Below are positions 25,645 through 33,278 of a DNA stretch of 64,000 bases, one piece after another. The DNA comes from an uncultured Eubacteriales bacterium (GTDB lineage Bacteria; Bacillota; Clostridia; Lachnospirales; Lachnospiraceae): NCBI GenBank assembly GCA_900316715.1, contig ONEC01000004.1:1-64000 (forward strand). Reading direction: 5' to 3'. The notes under the pieces were generated by a model. The model ran no database searches. It saw only the letters and a list, made by a program, of their open reading frames with translations, and was not told the origin of the DNA. Position 1 is the stretch's first letter. Each line of letters starts with the position of its first letter. Both the position numbers and the translations under genes were made by a program.

Positions 25645-26754
25645 CTACTCTTCGTCTGTACTGTTGCCCAGAATAAACTTCATAACAACCGGATTATGAT
25701 CTGTATATTCATATGCCTTATCCATATTCTGAACATAGGTGCACTGTACATTATCAGATACGATGAATCCGTCTAAGATAACAGTAAAGCTTTCCTCTGA
25801 ATATGGAATGTTTGTATATCTTGTAGTTGATACCATGCCATCTGCGTAATCGGTGCATTTCTTAAATCCTTCAGGAATAATATCATCCGGAAATGGCTGG
25901 CACCAGCTGTAGATCTTGTCTGTTCCAGGATTGAAATGCTCTCTGGAATCTGTAGTGAAGTCATGATTGAAATCTCCTCCACAGATAACGTAGTTGCCCT
26001 TCTCATACTCAGCCTTCATGTCTGCAAAAAGCATTTCCAGCTGTGCGTTGCCCTGGGATGCATCTGTTCCATAAGCAGAAAGATGCTGGTTGATAAGAAC
26101 AAGCTCCTTGCCGTCATCAACAGGAATTCTGCTGATACTGTAGCATCTGTCAAGATCCAGAATCTTCTTGGCGCCTGTTGCAATCGGAAGACTCCTTCTA
26201 AGTCCCGATGTAATATTGAATCTGCTTTCTGTAAGTATTCCCGACTTTGAAGCGCCGTGAGGCTCTGTGATCGGATACATAAGATATGCAGAATCATAGT
26301 TCTGTGCAAAGATATTATCGTAACCGGAGAACTTACCGTTAATGATATTTCTCTCTTCAACCTGATGACTTCTTGTTGATCCGATATCTACCTCCTGGAA
26401 GAGAACGAAGTCCGGATCATAAGAGAGCGCTATATCTGCTGTATTATTGATACAGTTCTCAACGCTTTCCTTTGATCTGGCACGGCTTTCCTTACCCTCA
26501 TCCATGAAGAAGGTGAAGTCTGCAGTATATGCACCAAATCCCAGATTATAAGTTACTATCGTATATTCCTCGCCGGCTTTTGCTGTATCCTCAGCATCTC
26601 CTCCCGGAGTAAGTGCGAGATTATCCTCTATTCTTGAGTATGACAGGAATACATATGCCACATATCCACCTGCCACCAGAATTACAAGTAAAATCAGTAT
26701 AAGCGGCAGCTTCCACCACTTAAACTTACGTTTACCGTCTTTTTCTTTTGCCAT
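25645..26754 (-). CDS. Endonuclease/exonuclease/phosphatase family membrane protein
   Basis: 369 residues. A basic N-terminus and one helix (about 15-35, LPLILILLVILVAGGYVAYV) anchor an extracytoplasmic EEP domain. Motifs: TYNLGFG (metal-binding Asn), FVLFQEVD (catalytic Glu), INQHLSAYG, CGGDFNHDF and a final TDHNPVV (catalytic Asp-His). Such anchored EEP proteins may be phosphodiesterases of lipids or nucleotides; the substrate is unknown. AAGAGG precedes the ATG. It lies 16 bases after the MATE gene, so it is in the same operon. Confidence 0.88.
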   Translation of the reverse strand: MAKEKDGKRKFKWWKLPLILILLVILVAGGYVAYVFLSYSRIEDNLALTPGGDAEDTAKAGEEYTIVTYNLGFGAYTADFTFFMDEGKESRARSKESVENCINNTADIALSYDPDFVLFQEVDIGSTRSHQVEERNIINGKFSGYDNIFAQNYDSAYLMYPITEPHGASKSGILTESRFNITSGLRRSLPIATGAKKILDLDRCYSISRIPVDDGKELVLINQHLSAYGTDASQGNAQLEMLFADMKAEYEKGNYVICGGDFNHDFTTDSREHFNPGTDKIYSWCQPFPDDIIPEGFKKCTDYADGMVSTTRYTNIPYSEESFTVILDGFIVSDNVQCTYVQNMDKAYEYTDHNPVVMKFILGNSTDEE

Positions 26755-26770
26755 GATCTACCTCTTTAAT

Positions 26771-28168
26771 CTACTTTCTTCCCGTCGATATCTTCTTTAT
26801 CCACTTTCCGCTTCGAAGTCTTAAATATGCCCAGAAGGTTTTAACTATCTGATCCGACTTAAGGAATACATATATCCAGAAAGCCGAAAGATGGAAATAG
26901 AATCCGGCCAGAATTCCCAGCGGAATGGCAAGTACCCACAGGAATATGTTATCTGCCAGCATAAGTACCTTGGTATCTCCACCGCCACGAAGAACACCCT
27001 TGGTCATAATACTGTTGGTTCCCTGAAATACTATGATAAGGCTTATCGACAGCATCAGTTCCTTCGCTATTGATACAGCCTCAGGGCTGACCTTATCATA
27101 AAATCCAATGATCCAATCGCTGCATAAAACTATAAAAGCCGCAGACATGAGGCCCAAAATCAGACCCAGTCTGAAGAATTTATAACCCTGCCTCTGAGTT
27201 CTTTCTCTATCACCCTCACCGAGAGTGATTCCGGTCACTATGGCACCCGCCTGACTTACACCGGATATAACAACCGTACTCAGCTGCTGGGTAACACTGG
27301 TGATAGCATTTGCAGATGTAAATGCTTCCCCAAGATGTCCTATAACCATTGCCACCGAATTGTTTCCGATGGCAAGTATTCCATCACTGATAAGTACAGG
27401 AATACTTATACGTATATACTCCTTAATGAGGGAGCCTGTATTCATAAAGAAATCCTTCGCCCTGAAGAAAATCTTTCTGTCATATATAAGGAGATAGCCC
27501 ACGATCAGTGTAAACTCAAATATTCTTGCAATCAGTGTTCCAAGAGCCGCTCCGGCAACACCCATTCTCGGGGCTCCAAACTTTCCGAATATGAACATAT
27601 AATTCATGGAAAGATTTACAAAAAATGCACCGATGGATACAAGCAGTGGAAGAAGAACTTGTCCCACGCTCCTTAGGGCAATGGTCGTAACCAGTGACAC
27701 TCCAAGGAAGAAATATGTAACTATTGAATATCTGAAGTAAGTTACTCCCTGTTCTATAACCTCCGGGTTATCTATATACATTCTCATGATAAGTCCCGGC
27801 ATAACTAATGTCGCCGCAGCAAAAACTGCCGCCAGAAGGATGGTGAGTCTCAGCATCAGGCTTACTGTCTGCCTCAGGGCAACACCCGCCTGCTGTCTCT
27901 CATATTCATCCTGCTCATATTGTTTCATTCCCCAGTATCTGGAAACCAGAACGGATGCACCCATTCCAAGTCCCATACAGAATATCTGATATACACTTAT
28001 GAAAGAATTCGCCAGTGATGTAGCTGACAGGGGATTATCTCCAAGTTTTCCTACCATCATGGTATCCAGCATATTTACACCGATCGTGATCATACTCTGT
28101 GCCGCAATCGGCAGTGCCAGCTTGAATACCTTCTCGTAAAATACTATTGATTCACCTGTTTTATTCAT
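26771..28168 (-). CDS. MATE family efflux transporter
   Basis: About 465 residues with 12 membrane helices, an Na+ or H+ driven drug/metabolite exporter. Typical sequence: LALPIAAQSMITIGVNMLDT in helix 1, GVNMLDTMMVGKLGDNPLSA, and in the second half GISQAGAIVTG-like VSGVSQAGAIVTGITLGEGD. The frame is open from a GTG at 28195, but the promoter's start point is predicted near 28193, so ATG 28168 is preferred. First gene of the MATE-EEP-spermidine-synthase-like-regulator-kinase operon. Confidence 0.9.
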   Translation of the reverse strand: MNKTGESIVFYEKVFKLALPIAAQSMITIGVNMLDTMMVGKLGDNPLSATSLANSFISVYQIFCMGLGMGASVLVSRYWGMKQYEQDEYERQQAGVALRQTVSLMLRLTILLAAVFAAATLVMPGLIMRMYIDNPEVIEQGVTYFRYSIVTYFFLGVSLVTTIALRSVGQVLLPLLVSIGAFFVNLSMNYMFIFGKFGAPRMGVAGAALGTLIARIFEFTLIVGYLLIYDRKIFFRAKDFFMNTGSLIKEYIRISIPVLISDGILAIGNNSVAMVIGHLGEAFTSANAITSVTQQLSTVVISGVSQAGAIVTGITLGEGDRERTQRQGYKFFRLGLILGLMSAAFIVLCSDWIIGFYDKVSPEAVSIAKELMLSISLIIVFQGTNSIMTKGVLRGGGDTKVLMLADNIFLWVLAIPLGILAGFYFHLSAFWIYVFLKSDQIVKTFWAYLRLRSGKWIKKISTGRK

Positions 28169-28200
28169 ATTTATCTTCTTTCCAACCCAGTCCACTAGTA

Positions 28201-28229
28201 ATTATGCCGTAATATCAATGTTAATTCAA
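28201..28229 (-). promoter_or_regulatory. Promoter of the MATE/EEP/two-component operon
   Basis: TTGAAT (28229-28224), 17-base spacer and CATAAT (28206-28201) on the minus strand. Confidence 0.6.
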
Positions 28230-28345
28230 ATATTTTTTTATATCATTCATTTGCATGATGTTCTCAAAATGAAAATTATGTATTATCATAGCATCAACTG
28301 ATTTATATCAGGTTAAAGGTTTTTTTATAGGGGAGGATAATCAAA

Positions 28346-28750
28346 ATGAAGAAAAACCCAGTTGGTACACTTATCGTTCTTGTAGCAGCAGTTATATCAT
28401 GCTTAGCTATTTTCTTACCATTCTACTCTGTAGATGCATTTGGTCAGAGTATCACAGTAAGTCTTTTCAACGCTGACGGTGTTCAGGTTGTAGCTATTGT
28501 ATGGTTAGCATTCATTGCTCTTACACTTATCTCTGCTTTAGCAGGTAAGAAAGCACTTGTACTTGTATTCGGTATCCTTTCAGGCGCCGGTCTTTTCCTG
28601 TCATACACACTGAATAACAATCAGCTTAAAGATCTTGGTGAGCTTGGTTCACTTGTTAATAAGGGAATCGGAAATACTCTTACAATCGTTGGTGCAGTAT
28701 GCATGCTTGTTGCTGGTATCATCTACGCTGTAACAACAAAGGCTGAGTAA
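28346..28750 (+). CDS. Small four-helix membrane protein, unknown
   Basis: 134 residues with four predicted helices (about 8-28, 47-66, 70-89, 108-131) and short loops; it begins MKKNPVGTLIVLVAAVISCL. AGGGGAGG precedes the ATG and a strong terminator follows, so it is a single-gene unit. Codon choice is even and biased to GTT/CTT/GCT, which suggests good expression. A short hairpin CTGAT-TTAT-ATCAG and a T run stand just before the ribosome binding site. No family recognised. Confidence 0.75.
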   Translation: MKKNPVGTLIVLVAAVISCLAIFLPFYSVDAFGQSITVSLFNADGVQVVAIVWLAFIALTLISALAGKKALVLVFGILSGAGLFLSYTLNNNQLKDLGELGSLVNKGIGNTLTIVGAVCMLVAGIIYAVTTKAE

Positions 28751-28782
28751 AAACCAAACTGTTTTTCCAAAACAGATCAGAA

Positions 28783-28816
28783 AGAGCGTGGGACAAAAGT
28801 TCCACGCTCTCTTTTT
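28783..28816 (+). terminator. Strong terminator after the small membrane protein
   Basis: AGAGCGTGG (28783-28791) pairs with CCACGCTCT (28802-28810), followed by CTTTTT. The stem ends a few bases from the stop of the convergent kinase gene and may terminate both. Confidence 0.9.
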
Positions 28817-30143
28817 ATCCTATGCTTGTCGGAATTATCAATGTCACTTCCGTTGTATCTTCAGCCTCCCAGGCCTTCATAAATATATCACCCGAAAGTG
28901 CCTCTGCTATCTTTCTTGATACATAGAGGCCTATTCCCTGACCTTCAGTACTATGAGAATTGGAACCTCTCCAGAAACTCTTAAAGACGTAGGCTGTCTC
29001 TTCCTCTGAAAGTACATTTCCTTTATTCTTAACCGTAATAAATACATCTTCGTCCTGACGACCCATTATAACGCTTATACCCTGGCCCGATCCGTACTTG
29101 ATCGCATTTTCCATAAGCTGGGAGATTATGGTATAGATTCCGTCCTTATCGCTGGTCACCAGCGGATTGTTTTCACATACGGTTTCAAATGGAATATGCA
29201 GCAGTTCTGCTCTTCCTGAATATTCCTTCTTTACCATTTTCATAAGCTCTTCCAGATAGAAGGAATTAATCTTCGGCGTGTAGTCCACATTATACTCAGC
29301 GCTCTTATCCATAATGTCCTTTACAAGGGCCTCCACCTTCTCAACATTACGGCTTATCTTTGCTGCAGTCTCTGCATCCTTCTCATTAGGCTTTTTATCC
29401 TCATGATAGATTCCCCTCTCTATGGCTTCTGCATACAGCTTGATATTGGAAAGAGGCGTTTTGATGCCGTGGGCAATGGAGATTATAAGAGTCTGTTTCT
29501 CCTTCTCCATAATATTCAGGGAATTCTCCTTATGCTTCATCTCATCCTTCAGCATATTCATTCCCCAGACATATTTTCCAAAGAGCCTCTGCTTCGACTC
29601 CGGAATTCCTGTATCTATTCTTCCCTTTGCTATCTTTTCCGGGTATTCGGAAAGCCTGTTGAAGGGCCTTATCATAGTGTGATACCCAAGAAGAATAATC
29701 AGGATAACAGCAAAATAAGAGATGATGAGAATTATCCCTGCCATCTCTATCGTAAAGATCCGATTATTGGAACTATATATAAAATATAAGAATCCCCTCA
29801 GTGCCGTGGTTGAATCCCGGGACGGTCCGAAAACCGGCTGAATGTACGAAGCATCAGCATCTATCCTGTGAGGAGCTGCATTTATACTGACAATACGTAT
29901 CTCATCAGGAATTGCCTTCTTAACATATTCCTGCCTGTAAATATCCAAATCAGGAATCATATCCGGACTCAGTTCACAGTTTTCTTCCAGTCTGTCTTCC
30001 ACATCTGAGGTGATCCGGTTCATTACCACAGTTCTCATACCCTCTTCACGGTTATAATAATTTGTGATCACTCTGTATGAGATAAATGCAGCTAAGATAA
30101 ATACTGCGGTAATGACAGCTATCAGCTTAACTATGGTCTTCAA
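28815..30143 (-). CDS. Sensor histidine kinase with variant H box
   Basis: 442 residues. Helix 6-26, extracytoplasmic region of about 105 residues, helix 132-154, linker, HisKA with His225, then HATPase (QLMENAIKYGSG; VKNKGNVLSEEE; GQGIGLYVSRKIAEAL). The H box is SIAHGIKTPLSNIKL: the residue after the phospho-His is Gly226, whereas most kinases have Asp or Glu there. The DNA (GCC CAC GGC ATC) is unambiguous. This acidic residue assists phosphotransfer in HisKA kinases, so activity may differ. It overlaps the response regulator by four bases (ATGA). Confidence 0.9.
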   Translation of the reverse strand: MKTIVKLIAVITAVFILAAFISYRVITNYYNREEGMRTVVMNRITSDVEDRLEENCELSPDMIPDLDIYRQEYVKKAIPDEIRIVSINAAPHRIDADASYIQPVFGPSRDSTTALRGFLYFIYSSNNRIFTIEMAGIILIISYFAVILIILLGYHTMIRPFNRLSEYPEKIAKGRIDTGIPESKQRLFGKYVWGMNMLKDEMKHKENSLNIMEKEKQTLIISIAHGIKTPLSNIKLYAEAIERGIYHEDKKPNEKDAETAAKISRNVEKVEALVKDIMDKSAEYNVDYTPKINSFYLEELMKMVKKEYSGRAELLHIPFETVCENNPLVTSDKDGIYTIISQLMENAIKYGSGQGISVIMGRQDEDVFITVKNKGNVLSEEETAYVFKSFWRGSNSHSTEGQGIGLYVSRKIAEALSGDIFMKAWEAEDTTEVTLIIPTSIG

Positions 30144-30826
30144 TTGTCATCACCAAATATATATCCCTTTCTCCAGACTGTTTTTATAATCTTCGGTGAA
30201 TTAGGTTCTTCTTCCAGACGTTCTCTGAGCCATCTCACATGAACATTGAGAGTTGCCTGTTCCACAAAGGCATCCTTCCAGACTGCATCATAGAGCTCAT
30301 CCTTATCCAGAAGCCTGCCCTGGTTCTTCATCATATAAAGCAGAAGGTCATAGAGCTTTCCTCTGATATCGCACTCTTCACCATCTTTATACACTGCTCT
30401 TTTACTTTCATCTATCGAGATATTCTTATACTCAAGAACCTCTGAATTCTCTATCTTTGTCTCACTTCGATGAAGCAGCGCCCTGATCTTCGCAGTGAGG
30501 ATCGGTATAGATACCGGCTTTTCTATATAGTCATCCGCTCCCAGACGGTAACCCATAAGCTTACTCTCGTCATCACTGCGGGCACTCATCATAATGATAG
30601 GAATGTCCTTATGTTCTCTTATGGCAGAGCATGCAGTAAACCCGTCAATTCCCGGAAGCATCAGATCCAGGAGGATAATACGGACCAGGCCGCCCTCCAA
30701 AAATTCGATTCCGTCTTCGGCTGTTGCGGCAGCTCTGACCGCAAAGCCTTCAGCCTCCATAAAATCCTTGAGCAGCCCCCGCAGCTCATAATCATCTTCT
30801 ATTATAAGAATATCCATCATAGCCAT
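30140..30826 (-). CDS. OmpR-family response regulator (partner of 28815-30143)
   Basis: 228 residues. Receiver with IIEDDYEL, phospho-acceptor Asp54 (IILLDLMLPGIDGF), MMSARSDD and YIEKPVS. The winged helix includes QATLNVHVRWLRERLEEEPN and IKTVWRKGYIFGDDN. The true start may be Met3 or Met4 (30820/30817), nearer the usual spacing from AAGGGA. The 5' region contains two copies of the dispersed structured element, head to head, between this gene and the C45-like lipoprotein gene. Confidence 0.92.
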   Translation of the reverse strand: MAMMDILIIEDDYELRGLLKDFMEAEGFAVRAAATAEDGIEFLEGGLVRIILLDLMLPGIDGFTACSAIREHKDIPIIMMSARSDDESKLMGYRLGADDYIEKPVSIPILTAKIRALLHRSETKIENSEVLEYKNISIDESKRAVYKDGEECDIRGKLYDLLLYMMKNQGRLLDKDELYDAVWKDAFVEQATLNVHVRWLRERLEEEPNSPKIIKTVWRKGYIFGDDN

Positions 30827-30838
30827 AGTCCCTTATAG

Positions 30839-30909
30839 CAGCTTGAATCAGGATGCCGCGCTTCATCCGGCTTATATAACCTTATAAAAACGCACCTGCC
30901 TTCAAGCTG
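30839..30909 (-). repeat. Dispersed structured element, copy E
   Basis: On the minus strand: outer arms CAGCTTGAA and TTCAAGCTG; inside GTGCGT, a wobble-rich inner stem, AAG, GTT-loop-AGC, CGG, then GCGCGGCATC before the closing arm. It keeps the junctions of copies B, C and F with a different outer stem. It ends 13 bases from the response-regulator start and would lie in its leader. Confidence 0.6.
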
Positions 30910-30926
30910 TATTCAAATCTATGTCA

Positions 30927-30996
30927 GCCTGTGCAGTGAGTGAGCATTTCAGAGCCCTTATAAGGGCGGTTGAAATGCTGCATCTCATGCACAGGC
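30927..30996 (+). repeat. Dispersed structured element, copy D
   Basis: Outer arms GCCTGTGCA and TGCACAGGC; inner stem GCATTTCA/TGAAATGC, fully Watson-Crick; GAG; small hairpin CCC-TTATAA-GGG; CGG; TGCATC before the closing arm. Head to head with copy E, 17 bases between their 5' ends. Confidence 0.75.
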
Positions 30997-31006
30997 GTCC
31001 GTTAAT

Positions 31007-32512
31007 TTAATTCAATTCAATACGTACATACTGCGGATGATTCACAACACCTTCTGTCTGTGTGAAGCACGCATCCAGCTCTCCTGTTCCGTAATCATAT
31101 ATGATCGTCTGATACACATTCTCAGAATGAATCTTCTGATACCTAGATTCCTTATCCTCAGTCTCCCTGGTCACGATATCCTTCACATCTGCCATCGTCA
31201 GCTTATCCTTCTCTCCGACCCAGGCGTTAAACTTTGCAAATCTTACGTAGTTATGTCCCTCTCCTGTGAAGATATCCGCATTTCCTTCTGTCATAAAAGA
31301 ATTGATCACACACAGGCTGTCCGGATTATCCCAGGTAAGGCCATCCATAAGAGGTGTATTGCCGTCACGGAGCACGGAATGTCCATATATTATCTTATCT
31401 TCCGGAGAGTTCTCCTGTCCTACTTTCAGAGAAGCAACTGTCTCATCCTGCACACAGTCTTCAGCAACAAAGCTGTTATCCTTATCTGTTATTATAATAT
31501 TATGCGAAAAAGTAAAGTTCTTACTTTCCGATACCATATACTCTCCGACACTTCTCGCATCATCCATATTTTCAAGAGCATATCTCAATTCATAAGTATA
31601 ACACTTTTTACCATCACATACATAATCATCTCCTGAACCAACATCAAGAATTCCTGCAAATACACCTGTCTCGTTGACTCCCGTTATTACATCCAGCATT
31701 CCCATAACTGCAAAGGTTGTATAACTGTTCTTACCCTCAGGCATCTTAAAGTGGCATACAGCCTGGCCAAGACACATCTGGTTCTCACTTCCGAGGGTCC
31801 ACTCAAGAGTTCTGCTGACGATTCTGTCACCTGATACTGTTTTGTCTCCCCATACAGAAAGAGCATTGCAGTTTGTACCTCTCAGGCAGTCCGGAACCAT
31901 CTGCATAAGTATAGCCTCCTCATAGCTTAAGATTCCATCCTCTTTAAAGCCCTTCTTTCCATCTGACATGGTAGTTGCAAAGCCTTCCATCTCATCTCTG
32001 TATTCTTCCGGAACATTGATAAGAAGCTTATCTATTCTTTCACTGACCGGTGAATAATCTCCATTAAGATTTGGAAATGCCATCTTTATATTTTCATACA
32101 GATAAGGCTCCAGCAGTTCTGCGTACTCAAGATCGATTTTCTTAATAGTCTCTGCATAAGCACTTCCTGATGCATAATAATCTCCATCTGTATTATCAAG
32201 ATATATCTCATAATAAGACGGCTTCTTCTCTATGATGCATCGACCATCCTCTGACTTATAAACTTCCAGTGCTTCTTCAACAACTGCCTCTTCACCAACA
32301 TAGCTTTCTGTACTAAGCGTGCTTCCAACCTGTGTAAGACTGCTCTCTGCATATGCCTCCGGAGTATAATCATCATAGGTGATCATATCTCCTTTGCAGC
32401 CTGTCATGGAAAACATCATAGCCCCTGTAAGTACAAGCGCAGCTGTCCTTCTCAGTCCCATGGCAGCAGGACCGTTTCCTTCTTTAGTTTTTCTGTCCAC
32501 GTTTATAAACAT
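31007..32512 (-). CDS. Lipoprotein with C45-like (acyltransferase/Ntn hydrolase) domain
   Basis: 501 residues. A lipoprotein signal (RRTAALVLTGAMMFSMTGC) with lipid-modified Cys39. From about residue 150 it resembles the C45 acyl-CoA:6-aminopenicillanate acyltransferase-like family. The probable nucleophile is Cys215 in RGTNCNALSVWGDKTVSGDR, followed by IVSRTLEW as in the family's R-N/T-L-D/E-W. Typical members self-cleave before the Cys; that is untested here, and the Asn before Cys is unusual. Substrates of such enzymes are amides or peptides. It is coupled to the ATPase stop, so a role in processing or sensing the exporter's cargo is plausible inference. Confidence 0.78.
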   Translation of the reverse strand: MFINVDRKTKEGNGPAAMGLRRTAALVLTGAMMFSMTGCKGDMITYDDYTPEAYAESSLTQVGSTLSTESYVGEEAVVEEALEVYKSEDGRCIIEKKPSYYEIYLDNTDGDYYASGSAYAETIKKIDLEYAELLEPYLYENIKMAFPNLNGDYSPVSERIDKLLINVPEEYRDEMEGFATTMSDGKKGFKEDGILSYEEAILMQMVPDCLRGTNCNALSVWGDKTVSGDRIVSRTLEWTLGSENQMCLGQAVCHFKMPEGKNSYTTFAVMGMLDVITGVNETGVFAGILDVGSGDDYVCDGKKCYTYELRYALENMDDARSVGEYMVSESKNFTFSHNIIITDKDNSFVAEDCVQDETVASLKVGQENSPEDKIIYGHSVLRDGNTPLMDGLTWDNPDSLCVINSFMTEGNADIFTGEGHNYVRFAKFNAWVGEKDKLTMADVKDIVTRETEDKESRYQKIHSENVYQTIIYDYGTGELDACFTQTEGVVNHPQYVRIELN

Positions 32513-32515
32513 ATA

Positions 32516-33277
32516 TTACCATCCCTGTTCCATCAGCCACTTGTTGATACGATGCTCACGCTGTGTGAGCTCTGACTCATCCTGCAGCTTTCCTAAAACT
32601 ACCTCACCTTCAATATGTCCATCAATAAGATATATAACTCTGTCACTGGCAGCTGCAACTCTTGCACTGTGTGTAACCATCATGACTGCAGTGCCTTCTC
32701 TGTTTACCTTTATCAGCTCACGCATAACTTCGCCCGCTGCCTTAGAGTTAAGGGCACCTGTAGGTTCATCCGCAAAAAGAACCTTCGGATGATTTATCAG
32801 CGCTCTGCAGAGACATGCTCGCTGCAGCTGTCCACCGGATACTTCTGTTATCTCATTATCCGCAATCTCCATGATACCCAGACGGCGCATCAGCATTTCA
32901 GCTTCCTCACGGATCTTGCTTCTATCCTCAAGTCCTGCATGAAAACCCGGAAGCAGTATATTATCAAGTATGCAGAGTTTTCTCATCATATACATCTGCT
33001 GAAAGATGAAGCCCATGCTGACGAGTCTTTCCTTAGCCATATCCTTATCATTCATATCAGCAAAGTTCTTTCCGAGAAATTTAATATCTCCCGAAGTTGC
33101 TCTATCCATTCCGCTTACCGTATAAAGCATGGTGGACTTGCCGCTTCCCGACGGTCCCATAATGGATACGAACTCACCTTCTTCCAGACTGAAATCAATA
33201 TTCCTGAGAACATTGTTGCTGTATTTATTTACTATATAGGTCTTGCAAAGACCTTTTACATCTATAACTGTTTCCAT
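32516..33277 (-). CDS. ABC transporter ATP-binding protein
   Basis: 253 residues. Walker A GPSGSGKST, Q loop FQQMYMMRK, signature VSGGQLQRAC, Walker B VLFADEPTGALN, switch His MVTHSA. Like the ATPase at 20086-20850 it ends with a Trp extension (MEQGW). It starts one base after the permease stop, with AGGGAAG as ribosome binding site, and is followed by the C45-like lipoprotein three bases on. It energises the permease at 33279-35693. Substrate unknown; peptides or lipids are typical for the class. Confidence 0.93.
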   Translation of the reverse strand: METVIDVKGLCKTYIVNKYSNNVLRNIDFSLEEGEFVSIMGPSGSGKSTMLYTVSGMDRATSGDIKFLGKNFADMNDKDMAKERLVSMGFIFQQMYMMRKLCILDNILLPGFHAGLEDRSKIREEAEMLMRRLGIMEIADNEITEVSGGQLQRACLCRALINHPKVLFADEPTGALNSKAAGEVMRELIKVNREGTAVMMVTHSARVAAASDRVIYLIDGHIEGEVVLGKLQDESELTQREHRINKWLMEQGW

Positions 33278-33278
33278 A

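Noticed and set aside
28300..28340. Attenuator before the small four-helix membrane protein
   Set aside because: The stem is only five base pairs and the T run is separated from it by eight bases.
30839..30909. Copy E as an enterobacterial REP sequence
   Set aside because: GGATGCCGCGCTTCATCCGGC looks REP-like by chance; the other copies share the GTGCG/GAG/CGG/CATC plan, not the REP consensus.
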